From contig JBCAML010000008.1 in assembly GCA_038503075.1 (NCBI GenBank), positions 372,001-436,000 on the forward strand: 64,000 nt of DNA. Direction: 5' to 3'. This document shows, one piece after another, positions 1 to 12,180 of the stretch. The notes under the pieces were generated by a model that did not search any database, had not been told where the DNA came from, and saw only the letters and a program-made list of their open reading frames with translations. Each line of letters begins with the position of its first letter. The first letter of the stretch is position 1. Origin of the DNA: Gyromitra esculenta (Eukaryota > Ascomycota > Pezizomycetes > Pezizales > Discinaceae). Position numbers and translations under genes: made by a program.

Positions 1-2328
1 CGGGGGGGTTTTTTTTAAGAAGACTCGTTCCCCCACAATTGCAGGACAAAATGCATTAGCAGCGTCGGCGAACCCCACAGCGACAAACGCAAAATGCGGG
101 GTTTAACCGGTACCTACTAGATTTCTCTGCAGCTGGACAGCAGACCTGCATCGAGATCACCGATCGCGAATATATCACGATCTCTTAAGATCTTGGCGTG
201 TTGTGCATATTGATGTAAACACAAAACCACAACCCGACGGTTGATAATGGCATTTACACAGCTTTCTGGTATCACTCTGTACGATCGGCACTCGCTCATA
301 TATAGCAGTGAATCAATTCCGCCGAGATAAACGCCCTCCCCTGTGCTCAAAGACTGATGATCAGAACATTGAGGGTAATATCGCGACTGCTACATCGTTC
401 CACTAATCATGCTTCTACCAGAGCACACAGGCGATGGAGGCGCCGTCTCGCTCCACTAAATGCCACAGTATAAACTGTCGTTTCTGTGTATTTTCTTTTT
501 TTTTTTCCGCGTTTCTTTTTTCCTCTATGCATTGCATCCGACACACGTGGGATTCTATGCATGTACGTACGGCGCGCGTTTTTGACATCACCATGTTCAA
601 GTACTCGTTTTACGCTAGAATATATATGTACATACACGCATGCGTTGTGGAATGCACGCTTCGCGGTCTTTTGACCGGTCTGTGATCCATCGCGACTCGG
701 TCATAAAAATTGTTTTGTCTCAATTATCTAGCACCAGAATAAAGACTAAAGTTTCCAGACGTTTACAACAGCTGGAATTGAGAAATGTATGCAGGGTCCT
801 GGTGATGGTTGCATTTCTTGGGTTCCCGATCCTGACCTAAGGAAGATGGTGAAGGATTAGCAGCTGAAAAACATACTATGAGGGTTTTAACCCAGGAATT
901 GCTGATCGATCAGCCGAAACATGATGCGATATATGTTTCTCCGGACGTTATATCAGTTACTACATGTAGTAGATCACCCATGAGTAACTTGAGCTAAATT
1001 GAAATGTATGCCTCAAAGTATCTTTTGCTCGCGGAAAGGTCAACCTTGAGCTGCTCATGCAATAGGATATGCCATGAGCCGTTGTGATGCTTCTAGTATA
1101 CTAGCCCGAAATCGAATATATACTGAATCAGAAGGGCTATACATATATAGACAATTAGTTGGCTAATTAGTCTAGGCTTTTAAAACTATTATTCCTAGGT
1201 ATATCTACAGCAATCCGAAAGAGTACTGGATAAATGTTCTTGAGAATATTTCTCTGAGTATTGCTGTGCCGTGGGCCCCGGCGAGTTTCGTGTTCTTAAG
1301 GCACGCTAGTTGCTGGGTGGTGATATTGCGATAATAGGGACATATTGGTATGCTGCGGTTGGCCTTGGGATTAGCTCGTTCACTCCTTGGATGTATGTGT
1401 ATTCCCACTATGGCTAAGCTCGCTCTTAGCCTCTAAGAATAATTTAGCCGTGGGTATGAAAAGCTAGCTAGAAAAAAGGCTACGTTACAATAGCGATCAT
1501 AGAAAGTCACTCGCTCTACCTTGACAAAAAGCCGGAAAGCATCCCTCTAGGCTGAGTAGTACGGCCCGAAGCCTAGGTGAGGGCTCGGGGAGGTCTTGGA
1601 CAAATTATCGGAAGGGGCTTTGGGACAGGAATCTCCGAGCTATAGTTTATTATAATTAATGTAGACTATGCATGTCAACGATAGATCCATGCAACTAAAG
1701 CCCAGGTATCTAGGTTCTCTCGTTTTAATATAACCTCGTAATTGCTGATCTTTGGCGATACGCAACAAAGTATATGGTTACTACACCATAGTAGTGATTC
1801 CGGAGATATCGTCGTCACGACCTCTTACCATCGTCTCTTGAGGCCTGCCACAGCTGCTATGGCATTCTTGCAGTGTTCAAGGGAGATTGAGCTATTGACT
1901 ACTGGCAGTGATATTGGGCAAAAGGGTCCTAACCCCTTCCCCACAAAAGATCAACAATATTAAAGCTACATTGCGTAGGCATTGATAAACTCGCGCTTCT
2001 TGATAGAGACGGTATATCGACCATTTGATTGACCACAACGCGAGGCCACCTACTGCTAGTCTGCGGGTTGCCGTGCGCAGAGCAACCAAGTGAGACAGGA
2101 AATATAAAAGTGCTGCTGAAGCATGTGTTTCACAACTTAAACAAACTATATATACATGTACTTCACCACCCAAATATTACCATGCTCTCTCCTCTACACT
2201 TCACTCACTTGAAGCAACAACTCCTCCTTCTGTGTTGCAACGTGACACAGGGTCAAAAGTCTTTAGCACTTAGGCTTCACCCCCGCTTCGTGATACTTCT
2301 CCTCCTCTCATGATGCCCTTTTATGTTC
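1..2328. other. Gene-free flank
   Basis: No reading frame here has the length, composition or recognisable motifs of a real gene. The sequence is moderately AT-rich, with scattered TACATGTA-like palindromes and a G7-T8 homopolymer start at the window edge. It is probably old intergenic or decayed repeat DNA on the left flank of the LTR element. Confidence 0.5.
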
Positions 2329-3241
2329 TGTTATACCTATACCTTTTGAAGGAGTTCCTGGCCCTGGAGTTACCCTATCTTTGGAGTTACCCTGCTTTAG
2401 CACCTTCCGGATCGGGACTGGAGCTTGTTACCCTGCCTCCAATCCTTCCAGCAGGTATAGTATTTGGAGAAGGGGGAACAGCACCAGAAAAGACCTGTCC
2501 CGGAGGGCAAAAGTAACCCCTAGGCCGTCATGCAAAACCGTCCGGCGGAATGGAACCCGGAGGGTATGTAGGGGAAGTGTCTGGCTTCCCTGTGGTTCAA
2601 ACGGATTGCGAATCGGACCAAAACTGGTGGAGTTACAGACTGACAAAGATAAGGGAACACAATGCTATGCGACAATTTGGATAGACGAAATGATCGTCTC
2701 GAAGAGACGAATGCAATGAAGACGAATACGTAACTCCTGTGTTACCGACATGCATACTGCTCGAGACCGCGGACGGCGTGAATCAAATCTGAGATAGCGC
2801 GGTTTCTTACGTTGTCATAAGAGTTACGCCTCTACACCACACTATACCCAAACATAGTAGAGAGGAGGCATTATAAATACTCTCGCAGTGGATGTAAACT
2901 CTGAGTCGATCATTAGCGACGAAGAACGAGCCTTATCAATATTATATTGTTTCTAAGAAATTACTTCCGTGCAATTTACTCTATTACTTGTGAATTACTT
3001 TTATCTCGCTTAGCAAGACTTTCGCCCTTCAGCGTTAGTTATTAAACCTTACTATTGGAAGTTCTTCACGAACTTTGCTCGATCCCTACTTTGAACCCTA
3101 CGGTTATCTTTTAGCGGTTCATAAGAAGCAGTTATTGGTCACAGCTTGTGTATGCGGATAGCAACCGGGCAGGTTATAGCGTCTAGATTGTTATCTAAAG
3201 TTCTTGAGATTTCCTGTGCGGTGAGAAGTACCGGTCTTACA
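2329..3241 (+). repeat. 5' LTR
   Basis: Aligns along its whole length to 9259-10171 with frequent substitutions and small indels. It carries a TATAAATA box at 2872-2879 and a perfect hairpin (6-bp stem, GAA loop) at 2695-2709; both are kept in the other LTR. Many positions that are CpG in the 3' LTR are TpG or CpA here. Confidence 0.9.
2872..2879 (+). promoter_or_regulatory. TATA box of the 5' LTR
   Basis: TATAAATA in the middle of the LTR, conserved at 9810-9817 in the 3' LTR. This is the expected place for the U3 promoter of an LTR element. Activity is inferred only. Confidence 0.55.
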
Positions 3242-3244
3242 AGA

Positions 3245-3264
3245 TATTGATAGGCATATCAATA
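3245..3264. repeat. Inverted repeat just inside the 5' LTR
   Basis: TATTGAT and ATCAATA form a perfect 7-bp inverted repeat around a 6-nt loop, starting four bases after the LTR end. A tRNA primer-binding site would normally begin here, and no match to the initiator-tRNA-Met type of site is apparent. Confidence 0.6.
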
Positions 3265-3283
3265 CTTCGGTTATTCAACTATA

Positions 3284-5300
3284 ATGGCGGACGTATTTGT
3301 GATGGATACGTACATGTCCGACGGTTCTGAGTGATCCCATCTCGAGACACTCTTCGAAGAACTCCTTGGCCCGTCGAAGAACTACCCATCTCACACCCGC
3401 TCCTAAGCCCTTCATTCCAAAACACTTCACGCCTCATCCGCAATTCCTACGGAAAGAGTGCTCAAATTGAGGATGTTCATGCACAGCGTGATAATCTCAC
3501 GCTTACGCTAAACGAAGCCTTTAGACACGTTGTACTAAGCGCAAGAAGAGGCTCAGGCAGGAAACACCGTTGCCCTAAACCAACTTAACTCACAGGCTCA
3601 AACTCAATATCTAAGCCTAACCCATATCCAGCAGCGCATGGCAGACCAACAGAGTTCTCGGCCAAGAACTCGCCCGTATCGAGGTACTGGTTCACGGTCT
3701 TGGTAATAACATTGGCCTGGCCCTGCAACAGCAAGCGACATGAGGCACACCAGCGCATTGGAAGAGTGGAAACGGTAGTCGAAGCTATAGTGGGGGAAAC
3801 AAGTAGGAGAAATGCAAAGACAACGAAGTCGCCTTAACGATCGTGAGTGTTACTCACCAGATCACTCAACATATTCGTGCTCAGTCAGAACTACCAGCCC
3901 GATCAGAAGCAGGCCTCAGCGGCTCTATTCATGCACCCCAACTGCCCCCACTAGAAGCGAAAAGGAAAGGAACCAGCCCAAAGTGAACGAGGTGAACCCT
4001 CCGGAAAGACACGGTAATGCGGCAGCCCCCACATGGACCCAATTACCGTGTTGGTGCTGGCGCCTCTGGATCGATGACGGATCGTCATCGGATGATTCGG
4101 AGGAAGAAAGGCCAGGAAGAACATCGAAGATACCAATCGATGGCTGGCCAGCAGAAGAAGAGAAAGAGAAACCGGCGGCGGAGGGCACCAAGAATGCTCC
4201 TCCACCGCCACCCCCCCAAAATAACCCTGGTGAGATGGTAATCACCATCGATCACAGGTACCCCCAAGCGTCACCGTCATCACGACACCACAAGATCCCG
4301 ATCGGTGAACCAGAAAAATTCACTGCTGCCACAAACCAGTGATCTCAGAGCATGGATCCGAAGTGCGAAGATATTTTGAGATTTAACGAGTGGCTTTGGA
4401 CCAGCGACCGACACAAAATCCACTACGCACAATGCCATGAGAACAAGGCTCGACCATACGTTGTTATGTATACCAACAAGATGGACGGAGAAGGACAAAT
4501 CCAGGAACCAGAGTACGCCTATCGCAACCTTCTCACTAAAGATGAAGTATTCTGCTCTCCGGACGAAAACGCGACGCCATATATGCCATGATCGTGTACC
4601 TTACACAACCGCTGAGCGAATATATCCTCAAATGAGCAACCTAAACATAAAGGTTGGGATGGCTGGGACACTGTGGAGGATGAAGGTCGAAGCAAGATCC
4701 CTCTCAAGATACGAGAGTTGATGGTAGTGCGCCTGCTTTGATGATGATGCAATGGCTGAGGCCTTACGATCAAGAGGAAGGTTGTGGGAGGAGTATTTGT
4801 ATCACCAGAAACTGAGAATAGAGGTCTCCCACCACGGATGGTCGTAAAAAGGAGGAGAAAAGCAGGAGGAACGTCGGAAAAGGGGTTCAAAAGCAGAGTC
4901 AAGAAGGACTCAAAAAGTAATGTCAAGGATGATACCCCTAAAAAGGACGCTCTCCCCCACTAACAAAGACAGGAGATGCCTCGGCTGGAAGGCTGCCCAT
5001 GAAGGTAAGTCAGACCTAGTTGATCGACGCAGGCGGGCGAAACACTGCACTAGGTGTGGTCGACCCGACTGTCATCGAAGACGTGCGACGCGGGCGAACC
5101 CCGAACGGTATCATCCGCGCAAGCGGCGTTCAGAACGAAACGTCAAACCCGAAAAGAATGCAAAGTGCTGGCTGATGCTTGAGGCGTTTCAAGACGAGGC
5201 CGCGACGCCACCTGCAAAGGGCCGTGAATGAGCTATCGCTCCAAAGCGGCGGATCTCCAGGACCCCTGTTAATCTTTACGCAAATACAAATTCTGACGAA
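3284..5300 (+). pseudogene. gag remnant
   Basis: The first ATG after the LTR (3284) runs only 16 codons. Gag-like sequence then continues in shifted frames: a Gln/Ala-rich helical region near 3500-3720, a Pro- and charge-rich segment in the frame 3812-4342, and capsid-like sequence from about 4352 to 4730. A broken CCHC zinc knuckle starts at 5046 (CTRCGRPDCH), with the His/Cys spacing disturbed. Several stops and frame changes mean no complete Gag can be made. Confidence 0.7.
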
Positions 5301-5539
5301 GAAATGTCGAGAATTTTCACTAGGTCGACTATCGCGGGCCAGGAGGTAGCAGACGTTAACCAAACATTCGAAACCCCGCAATCGAAGAAAGAATTGTCTC
5401 AATCCTTGAGACCGAAAAATACAAAAACAAACGAAAAGAAAGCGATGACGACTTTTCTAATCGTCCAACAAAAAACAACATACGTAACCCACCGTATACG
5501 AGCGACTCCCGAGGGCAAGCGCTACCCAGAATCAATGAA

Positions 5540-6500
5540 GGAAGGTGGTAGTCAATGTATTGCTAGATTCTGAGCCTAATGTTTTTCTCTTGTCCCCTTT
5601 GTTTGTTAGGAAATGGTCGGTCCCAAAGGTGCAAAGAGACGTCCCGTTAACTATTAAACTTCACAGGTGAAGAAGTGGTTGGAGCGGGACAAGCCTTTAC
5701 TAACCCCATTACTATGATCATAGGGAATAATCATACATCTAATGTATCCTGCGAGATTGGGCCAGTCGAGGCTGGGTTAGACTTGATAGTGCCAGGGAGT
5801 TGGTGGTTGACGAGTCACCGGTTGGAAAACCCTTACGACCACGCAAACTGGAAGTTCGAATCTCCTGGTTGCTGTAACCAGTGCTCTGTGACGACTGCTC
5901 CTCTTAATACCGAGAACGATATCGAATATGACGAATGGCTGGGCCTGGACGAGAATGCCCGAATAATTGGCATGGTGCGTGCAATCAATGACGAAGAAAC
6001 TGAACTTCTGAAGGCTCTCCCGGGAGCATACCACCGATTTGTCAGTCTATTCGGCACTCCCATCCAGGAATCCTTGCCAGAACGAAGGCCATTCGATCAC
6101 GCTATTGATCTCGAGCATGGGACAACCGCCCTGTGGGGTCCAATCTATAAACTTTCGGAAAAAGAACTTGAGATTCTCCTAAGATTTGGACAAATTATGA
6201 GTCGGCCGAAGATACGCCAAGTTAGCTCACCTGCCGGCCGCCCATATTATTCGCGAAACCGATTTATGGCGCTACGACCATGCGTAGATTACGTGGCCAA
6301 CAAGCGCTGACAAGAAAGAACCGATACCTTCGCTAATGTCCGAATCATGCGATAGAATAACGTCGATCTTTACCAACCTGACTCTCAAAGACGGTTTTCA
6401 CCAGATCCGTATCAAAGAAGGCGATGAGTGGAAAACAGCGTTTCGTACAAGATATGGTCATTTCGAGTACACAGTCATGCCTTTCGGCTTGGCAAACGCC
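5540..6500 (+). pseudogene. Protease and N-terminal reverse transcriptase remnant
   Basis: A retropepsin-like core lies at 5540-5580, where the catalytic D-S-G triplet reads D-S-E (codons 5566-5574). A 211-codon frame (5675-6310) covers the protease-RT linker and the start of RT. A following frame (6336-6500) encodes the RT fingers, including [11 protein letters not shown] and the VMPFGLANA motif. The frame is lost right after that motif, near 6500. The protease change and the frame breaks indicate inactivation. Confidence 0.7.
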
Positions 6501-6897
6501 CGCAACCTTTCAAGATATGATGCATCAGGTGCTCCGCGAATTTCTGGACCAAGGGGTCGTGGTTTATATTGACGACATCCTCATCTACTCAAAGACCCTC
6601 GAGGAACATGAGGCCTTGGTGACCAGAGTCCTGCAGCGGTTGGAGGACGAGGGTTTGGCAGTATCCATTAAGAAAAGCTACTTTCACTTGCGGGAAGTTG
6701 AGTTTTTAGGGTACATAATTTCTGACAAAGGCGTGTCTATGTCAATGAAGAAGGTCGAGTCAATCCTTTCATGGGAAACCCCGAAGAGCATACGCGATGT
6801 TCAGGTATTCATTGGATTCGCCAATTTTTACCGACGGTTCATCGAAAATTTCTCCCAAGTTAACCAAACGGGACCCCAAGAAATTCCAATGGGGTGA
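6424..6897 (+). pseudogene. Reverse transcriptase palm/thumb segment
   Basis: This frame takes over after the break near 6500. It encodes the RT catalytic motif YIDD (6565-6576, within [12 protein letters not shown]), the VEFLGYIIS block and the FANFYRRFIENFS connection to RNase H. All are typical of Ty3/gypsy RT. A second frame change at about 6860-6890 moves the sequence into the RNase H-integrase frame. The catalytic aspartates are present, but the domain is split over three frames. Confidence 0.8.
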
Positions 6898-8485
6898 CCG
6901 TCAAGCGATAGCCTTCGAGTACCTAAAAGTTGCCTTCACAACAGCACCCATCCTTTGTCACAGCAGTATGGTAGAAACCGACGCCTCAGACTATGCGCTA
7001 GGTTGCGTCCTCTCGCAGATCATCGATAGCAAGCTACATCCCGTAGCATTCCATTCCAGAAAATTTAATAAAGCCGAACTTAACTACGAGGTGCACGATA
7101 AAGAACTACTCGCGATAGTAACCGCCTTCAAAGAATGGCGACATTACCTAGAAGGAAGCAAGCACCAAGCGATCGTCTATACGGACCATAAAAATCTCGA
7201 ATATTTCATGAAGGAGACAAGGATCCTAAATCGACGACAGGCTAGATGGGCGGAATATTTATCGTCATTCGACTTTAAAATCATATATCGACCTGGATCA
7301 GCGGGAGGAAAGCCAGATGCATTATCAAGACGACCGGAGTATCGTCCTAAGGAGGGGGATACAACACAGCCTACAGAAGCCATGTTCCGAAGCGGCCAAG
7401 TCGATATGACTGGCCGTCCCAGTAAGTCAATCGTTATATCCTTAATTCATAGAAAAGACGATAACACAATTGTACAAAACCAAAACGATGACCCGTTACA
7501 CTTTACCGAGCTGGACTCAAACGGCAATCATCACCATTATAATTTTAATCCTAATACAACACACGAGGAGCTACTTATTTCATCAGCATCCCTCAAAGCG
7601 CTTCAAGTCCTTAAATTTAATTCGGACTTTTTGGAGCAGGTTAAAAGGAAGGTCGAGTCTGACGAAGACTATAAGGAAATTCGAGACTTAGTTAAAGCTG
7701 GCAGCGAAATCAAGAGGCTACAACACTACACAGTGATGGAGGAACTCCTCTATTGGAAAAACAGGCTAACAATCCCTAACGATGATGAAATCAAAACTAC
7801 CATTTTAGAAAATGAACACGACTCCAAGATAGCAGGGCACTTTGGCATGGACAAAACCACGGAACTTGTTCAGCGGAACTTCTACTGGCCTCATATGACC
7901 GAGTGGATTACAGATTACGTCCGCTCATGCGATCCATGCCAACATAACAAATCCGTGCGTCATAAGAAATATGGACTCCTGCAACCGCTAGAGACCCCAT
8001 ACGCTCCATGGATGTCGATATCAACAGACTTCATCGTCCAGTTACCCGAGTCGAGAGGATTCACCCAAATATGTGTAGTAGTTGACAGGTTTACCAAGAT
8101 GGCGCACTTCATCCCACTAATAGAAAGAGCTACAGCAAGTGATGTGGCAAAGGCTTTTGTTGACAAAGTTTGGAAACTTCACGGGCTTCCGAAAGAAATT
8201 GTTTCAGACCGAGATGCTAAGTTCACAGGGGAATTCTGGACCTCATTATGCAAACTTCTAGACATTAAGTCCAGCAAATCTACCGCATTCCATCCTGAGA
8301 CCGACGGACAAACCGAAAGGGTTAATCAAGTCCTGGAAGCCTACCTAAGAAACTTCGTCAACTACGACCAAGATGACTGGTACGACCTACTGCCGTTAGC
8401 GGAGTTCGCTTACAACAATGCTGAAGCCAGCCAGCTGGAATCAGCCCATGCGTCATGGTTTAAATCCAGAACAGCAGACGATTGA
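6797..8485 (+). pseudogene. RNase H-integrase frame of the retrotransposon
   Basis: A 562-codon open frame. RNase H has VETDASDYALG, the ELNYEVHDKELLAIV block and YTDHKNLEYF. Integrase follows, with an HHCC zinc finger (HDSKIAGHFG ... CDPCQ) and the D,D35E core: STDFIV, SDRDAKFTGEFW and HPETDGQTERVNQ. All three acidic residues are present. The frame is lost at about 8440-8485, before the integrase C-terminus. It is the best-preserved part of the element; the first 20 or so codons overlap the preceding RT frame and are not native. Confidence 0.85.
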
Positions 8486-8702
8486 TCTGAAGTCAAGAAT
8501 CAGCGTCAAAGTTATACGCACGTTGGCTTCAGAAAGTAAACGATTTTGCCACTACCATTCAGCGCGAGAAAACATGTCCAAATATTTTGACAAGAAACGA
8601 CAGGCGGAACCATCGCTTTAAGGTCGGAGATTTAGTAATGCTCGGCCAAAAACATTAGAAACCGCGTCCAGCGAAAAAGTTAGCCACAAGTCATACGGAC
8701 CC

Positions 8703-9083
8703 TTGATTACACGAGTCGGTCTTAGAGCTTGCGCTTTAGATACAGGAGGTCGCTGGAGGATATTACGCCTTGTATCGCTTGCTCGAGCCATCTGGGACAA
8801 GCGTCAGGAAACCCGAAAACAAGACCGACCGCCGCCTGACGACATTGAAGGTGACAATGAGTACGAGGTGGAATACGTCGTCAGCGAGAAGAGAGAAACA
8901 AAGTGGGACGACGAACGATTAAGCGGATGTTATTTCTCAAATGGGTGGGATACGGAAGATGAGAACTCATGGGAACCTGCAGACGAAGGAGGATTAGCCG
9001 TACGGCCGAAGCAATTGCCGAATTTCACAGTCTTTCACACAACAGCTGTTGTTTCGCATTTGTATTCTTTCGCTTGCGTTTAG
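8703..9083 (+). pseudogene. Integrase C-terminus with chromodomain
   Basis: After the break the integrase tail resumes, and a chromodomain lies at about 8859-8980 (EYEVEYVVSEK, then a W-rich segment and SWEPADE). The spacing around the aromatic cage is disturbed by a local frameshift. In chromoviruses this domain directs integration to heterochromatin by binding methylated histone H3; that role is family knowledge. This copy cannot be translated as part of an intact Pol. Confidence 0.75.
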
Positions 9084-9258
9084 AATATGTATAAAATGTT
9101 TTACTACTAAAAAGAAAGCCGAGGGGAAAATTTTCCATCGTGGCCAAGTAAAATAAACGCGGTGGTTTTTACGTGTACGAATCTTTATAGAACCACTTTG
9201 TAATCAGTTAATTATTTTGTATTATAGTTAGACGGGGACGTAGCACAGGAGGGGATCT

Positions 9259-10171
9259 TGTTATACGCATGTGCTTTTGAAGGAGTTCACGGCCTGAGTT
9301 ACCCTATCTTTGGAATTACCCTACTTTAGCACCTTCCGGATCGGGACTGGAGCCTGTTACCCTGCCTCCAATCCTTAGGTAGGTATAGTATTTGGAGAAG
9401 GGGGACAGCAGAAAAGACACTGTCGGAGGGCAAAAGTAACCCTAGGCCGTCAAGCAAAACCGTCCGGCGGAATGGGACCCGGAGGGTATGTGGGAAGTGT
9501 CTGGCTTCGCTGTGGTTCAAACGGATTGCGAATCGGACGAAAGCGGCGGAGTTACGGGCGAAGATAAGGGAACGCAATCTTCTGCGACGATTCGGATAGG
9601 CGAAATGATCGTCTCGAAGAGACGAACGCAATGAAGACGAATACGTATCTCCCGTGTTACCGACATGCATACTGCTCGGAGAAACGCGGATCGGGCGGGA
9701 AGCTGATGGGGTATCGGGTATGGAGATAAGGCGAAGTGGTTTCGTATGTTGTCATAGTAGTTAGCGCGCCTCTGCGCCTATATGCGAAACGTAGTAGAGA
9801 GGAGCGCATTATAAATACTCTCGCAGTGGATGTAAGCTACGAGTCGGATCGTTAGCGACGAAGAACGAGCGCTATCGATATTATATTGTTTACAGCGAAA
9901 TTCTTAGTGCAATTTCTTTCTATTCTTGTGAATTACTTTTATCTCGACATGAGGCTTTGGCGCGGCGTTAGTTATTAAACGCTTCTTATTGGAAGTTCTT
10001 GCGGAACTTTCTTTCGTCCTCTTTGAGCTACGGTTATCTTTTAGCGGTTCATAAGAAAGCGATTAGGACTTGCGCTGTGTATTGTGTTGCGGATAGCAAG
10101 GCGGGTTATAGCGTCTGATTGTTATCTAAAACTTCTTGGAGATTCCTGTGCGGTAAATACCGGTGCTTACG
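9259..10171 (+). repeat. 3' LTR
   Basis: Partner of 2329-3241. It keeps the TATA box (9810-9817) and the 6-bp hairpin (9610-9624). It is noticeably richer in CpG than the 5' copy. Confidence 0.9.
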
Positions 10172-11262
10172 AAGCATCCATCATGATCTGGCTCTTCGCT
10201 TTCTCTCACAAGCGAGGCTCGGCGCTTTCTCTCTTGTGCAGCTCGGATCGGATCTCAGTTACAGCCACTCTTGCCTTGTTTAGTGCGCGCGCCCGTCTCT
10301 ACGCTTGTTTGTGTTTGATGCGCAGTAGTGGCTCTAAAGCGACGTATTCTAAATCGGCTTTCGCGGATGGAGCGGGTAATGGGTTAGGACGAAGGGACTG
10401 GTGTTTACGGAGAATTTCGCCTTGGGTATAATGGTTTTGTTGTTCGGTTACATTTCAGTTGTTGTCGGGTTGTTGAGCAGTGTTACGGGAAAGCGGGGTA
10501 TTTAAGTGAAGGATTTCGATCGTCTTTGTACTCTTTCTTCTTCTTCTCTTAAGCAACGTTCTCGTTTACGCCTGTTGTAAAACTGTCGAAATCTTATCTC
10601 GGTTACTCATCAGCACTCGTTTGTGGATTGATTCGGAAAAGGAATCGGGGTTTGGCTATTGGTTATTGGTTTTGTTATTTGTTCGGATGGTTTCATAAGT
10701 TAACTGCGGTTTGGGTATTTTTCGGTTATCGGGATAATGTCTTTGTGTTTCGGTTGTTGTCGGGTTGTTGTTGGTGTTCGTAAAAGCGGGGTATTTAAAG
10801 TGAAGGATTTTCGGTCGTTTATGTTTTCCTTTCTTCTTTCCTTAAGAACGTTCGTCACTTCTACCTGTATCATCTTAATACAATCTCGGTTCTATCTCAG
10901 AACCTTCGCTGTCGCTGTGAAACATCGCCGATACTTCGCCTTGAAGATACACCCCGTAACTTGTAGAAATACCGCACTCTTCGAACGAGTTAGATCTCGC
11001 TTAAGAAGCACTGCTCACCTTCGTGATACTGAAGGGCTTAACGAGAGCCTGAACTGTGAGACCTCGCTGTCGCTGTCCACTCCACCGCACTTATCTCACC
11101 TCGAGATAGACCCCTCGTAGAACTTTTAGAAATACTGCACTCCTCGAACGTGTTAAGACCTCGCTTAAGAAGACCGCTCACCTTCGCGGGATATCTGAAG
11201 GGCTTAACGAGGGACTGAACCGTGAGAATCACACACAACAAACTTCACCATCATCGGCTTCA
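10172..11262. repeat. Second repeat family with two imperfect tandem duplications
   Basis: A block at about 10457-10572 (GTTGTCGGGTTGTTG, then GCGGGGTATTTAAG and a TTC-rich run) recurs at about 10750-10866. A second block at about 10902-11062 (CGCTGTCGCTGT ... GCTTAACGAGAGCC) recurs immediately at 11063-11229. Copies differ by point changes and small indels. There is no credible reading frame. It may be nested LTR fragments of another element: the first block has a TATTTAAG motif after a G-rich box. Confidence 0.7.
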
Positions 11263-12180
11263 AAAATCTTGTTTGTTCATTGGATTTTTTGTTTTGTTTT
11301 CTTTTGCATTTCTTTTTTGTCAGGAGGGTTGAGAGAGTAGGGTTTTGTTCACGCTATAACTTCGGTTGCATGTGATATTCTTGTACCTAGATAAAACAAT
11401 GAAACAATGATTTAACAAAAAAACAAAAAAACCACCCAAATATTACGAAACCTGCAATGTTAGCCCGATTTGCAACTACCTAACACAATTGGTTTCTAAT
11501 TAGCACAATAGTGTCTTCACAAGTATACCGGGCGAATTGTGCGCCGAGGGAAATAAAAAACAATGCACTACCAATTAACTTTATAAAACTTCTTGTGCTA
11601 TGCTTATAGAGCTTATACACGAATCTAGCTGTCCATCAGACCTGATTTGCAAATGTCACAAAACTCGATTTGAGTTAATCCTCGGCACTGCTAAGCCCTC
11701 GGATCAATAAGATGCAATCACGAACAATATCATGACTATCACTTATCACTTAGTGTGAGAGTTGTAATATTTACATTTGGTTCAAGAAATAGAGTTGGGG
11801 AAAATGTATCTGACTGTTGCCTTGTACTTCTGACCTTATAGAGTTTTCATGAGACGTGTACTACATGCCAAGAACCATAATAAGAGCGATAAAGACTACG
11901 ATAATAAGTCTTAAGTACCCAATGGCCACTAAAGAGGCGCAGCCCACTAATACACCAGCCACCAGCTAGCTTCCCAAACAAATGTCATCCCTAGCGTAGA
12001 AAAGCGCATAGTAAAACAAAAACAAAAACAAAAACAGTAAATATAAATACTCTTATCCAAATCTCGTCCTTACCATTCCACACAAATACCGTCGGGGAAC
12101 CCCAAAAATAAAACATCAAAATATTGGGATTCCCATAACGAGAAATTCAACCGACCACTTCCCTTAGACTCTTCACCCTC
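11263..12180. other. Non-coding interval downstream of Argonaute
   Basis: AT-rich sequence with A-rich tracts (for example near 11406-11432 and 12017-12035), with no reading frame of note. It will include the 3' untranslated region of the Argonaute gene on the minus strand. Confidence 0.5.

Larger units (their letters stand above)
2329..10171 (+). mobile_element. Decayed Ty3/gypsy chromovirus-type LTR retrotransposon
   Basis: Two direct repeats of about 913 bp (2329-3241 and 9259-10171) bracket an internal region. In order it encodes gag with a degenerate zinc knuckle, a protease remnant, reverse transcriptase, RNase H, integrase and a C-terminal chromodomain. That order (PR-RT-RH-IN-chromodomain) defines the chromovirus branch of Ty3/gypsy. 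A purine-rich tract at about 9245-9256 precedes the 3' LTR. Both LTRs begin TGTTATAC; the 5' copy ends in ACA, while the 3' copy ends in ACG. No matching target-site duplication was found. Gag and RT are frameshifted and the LTRs are clearly diverged, so this is an old, non-autonomous copy. Confidence 0.93.
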
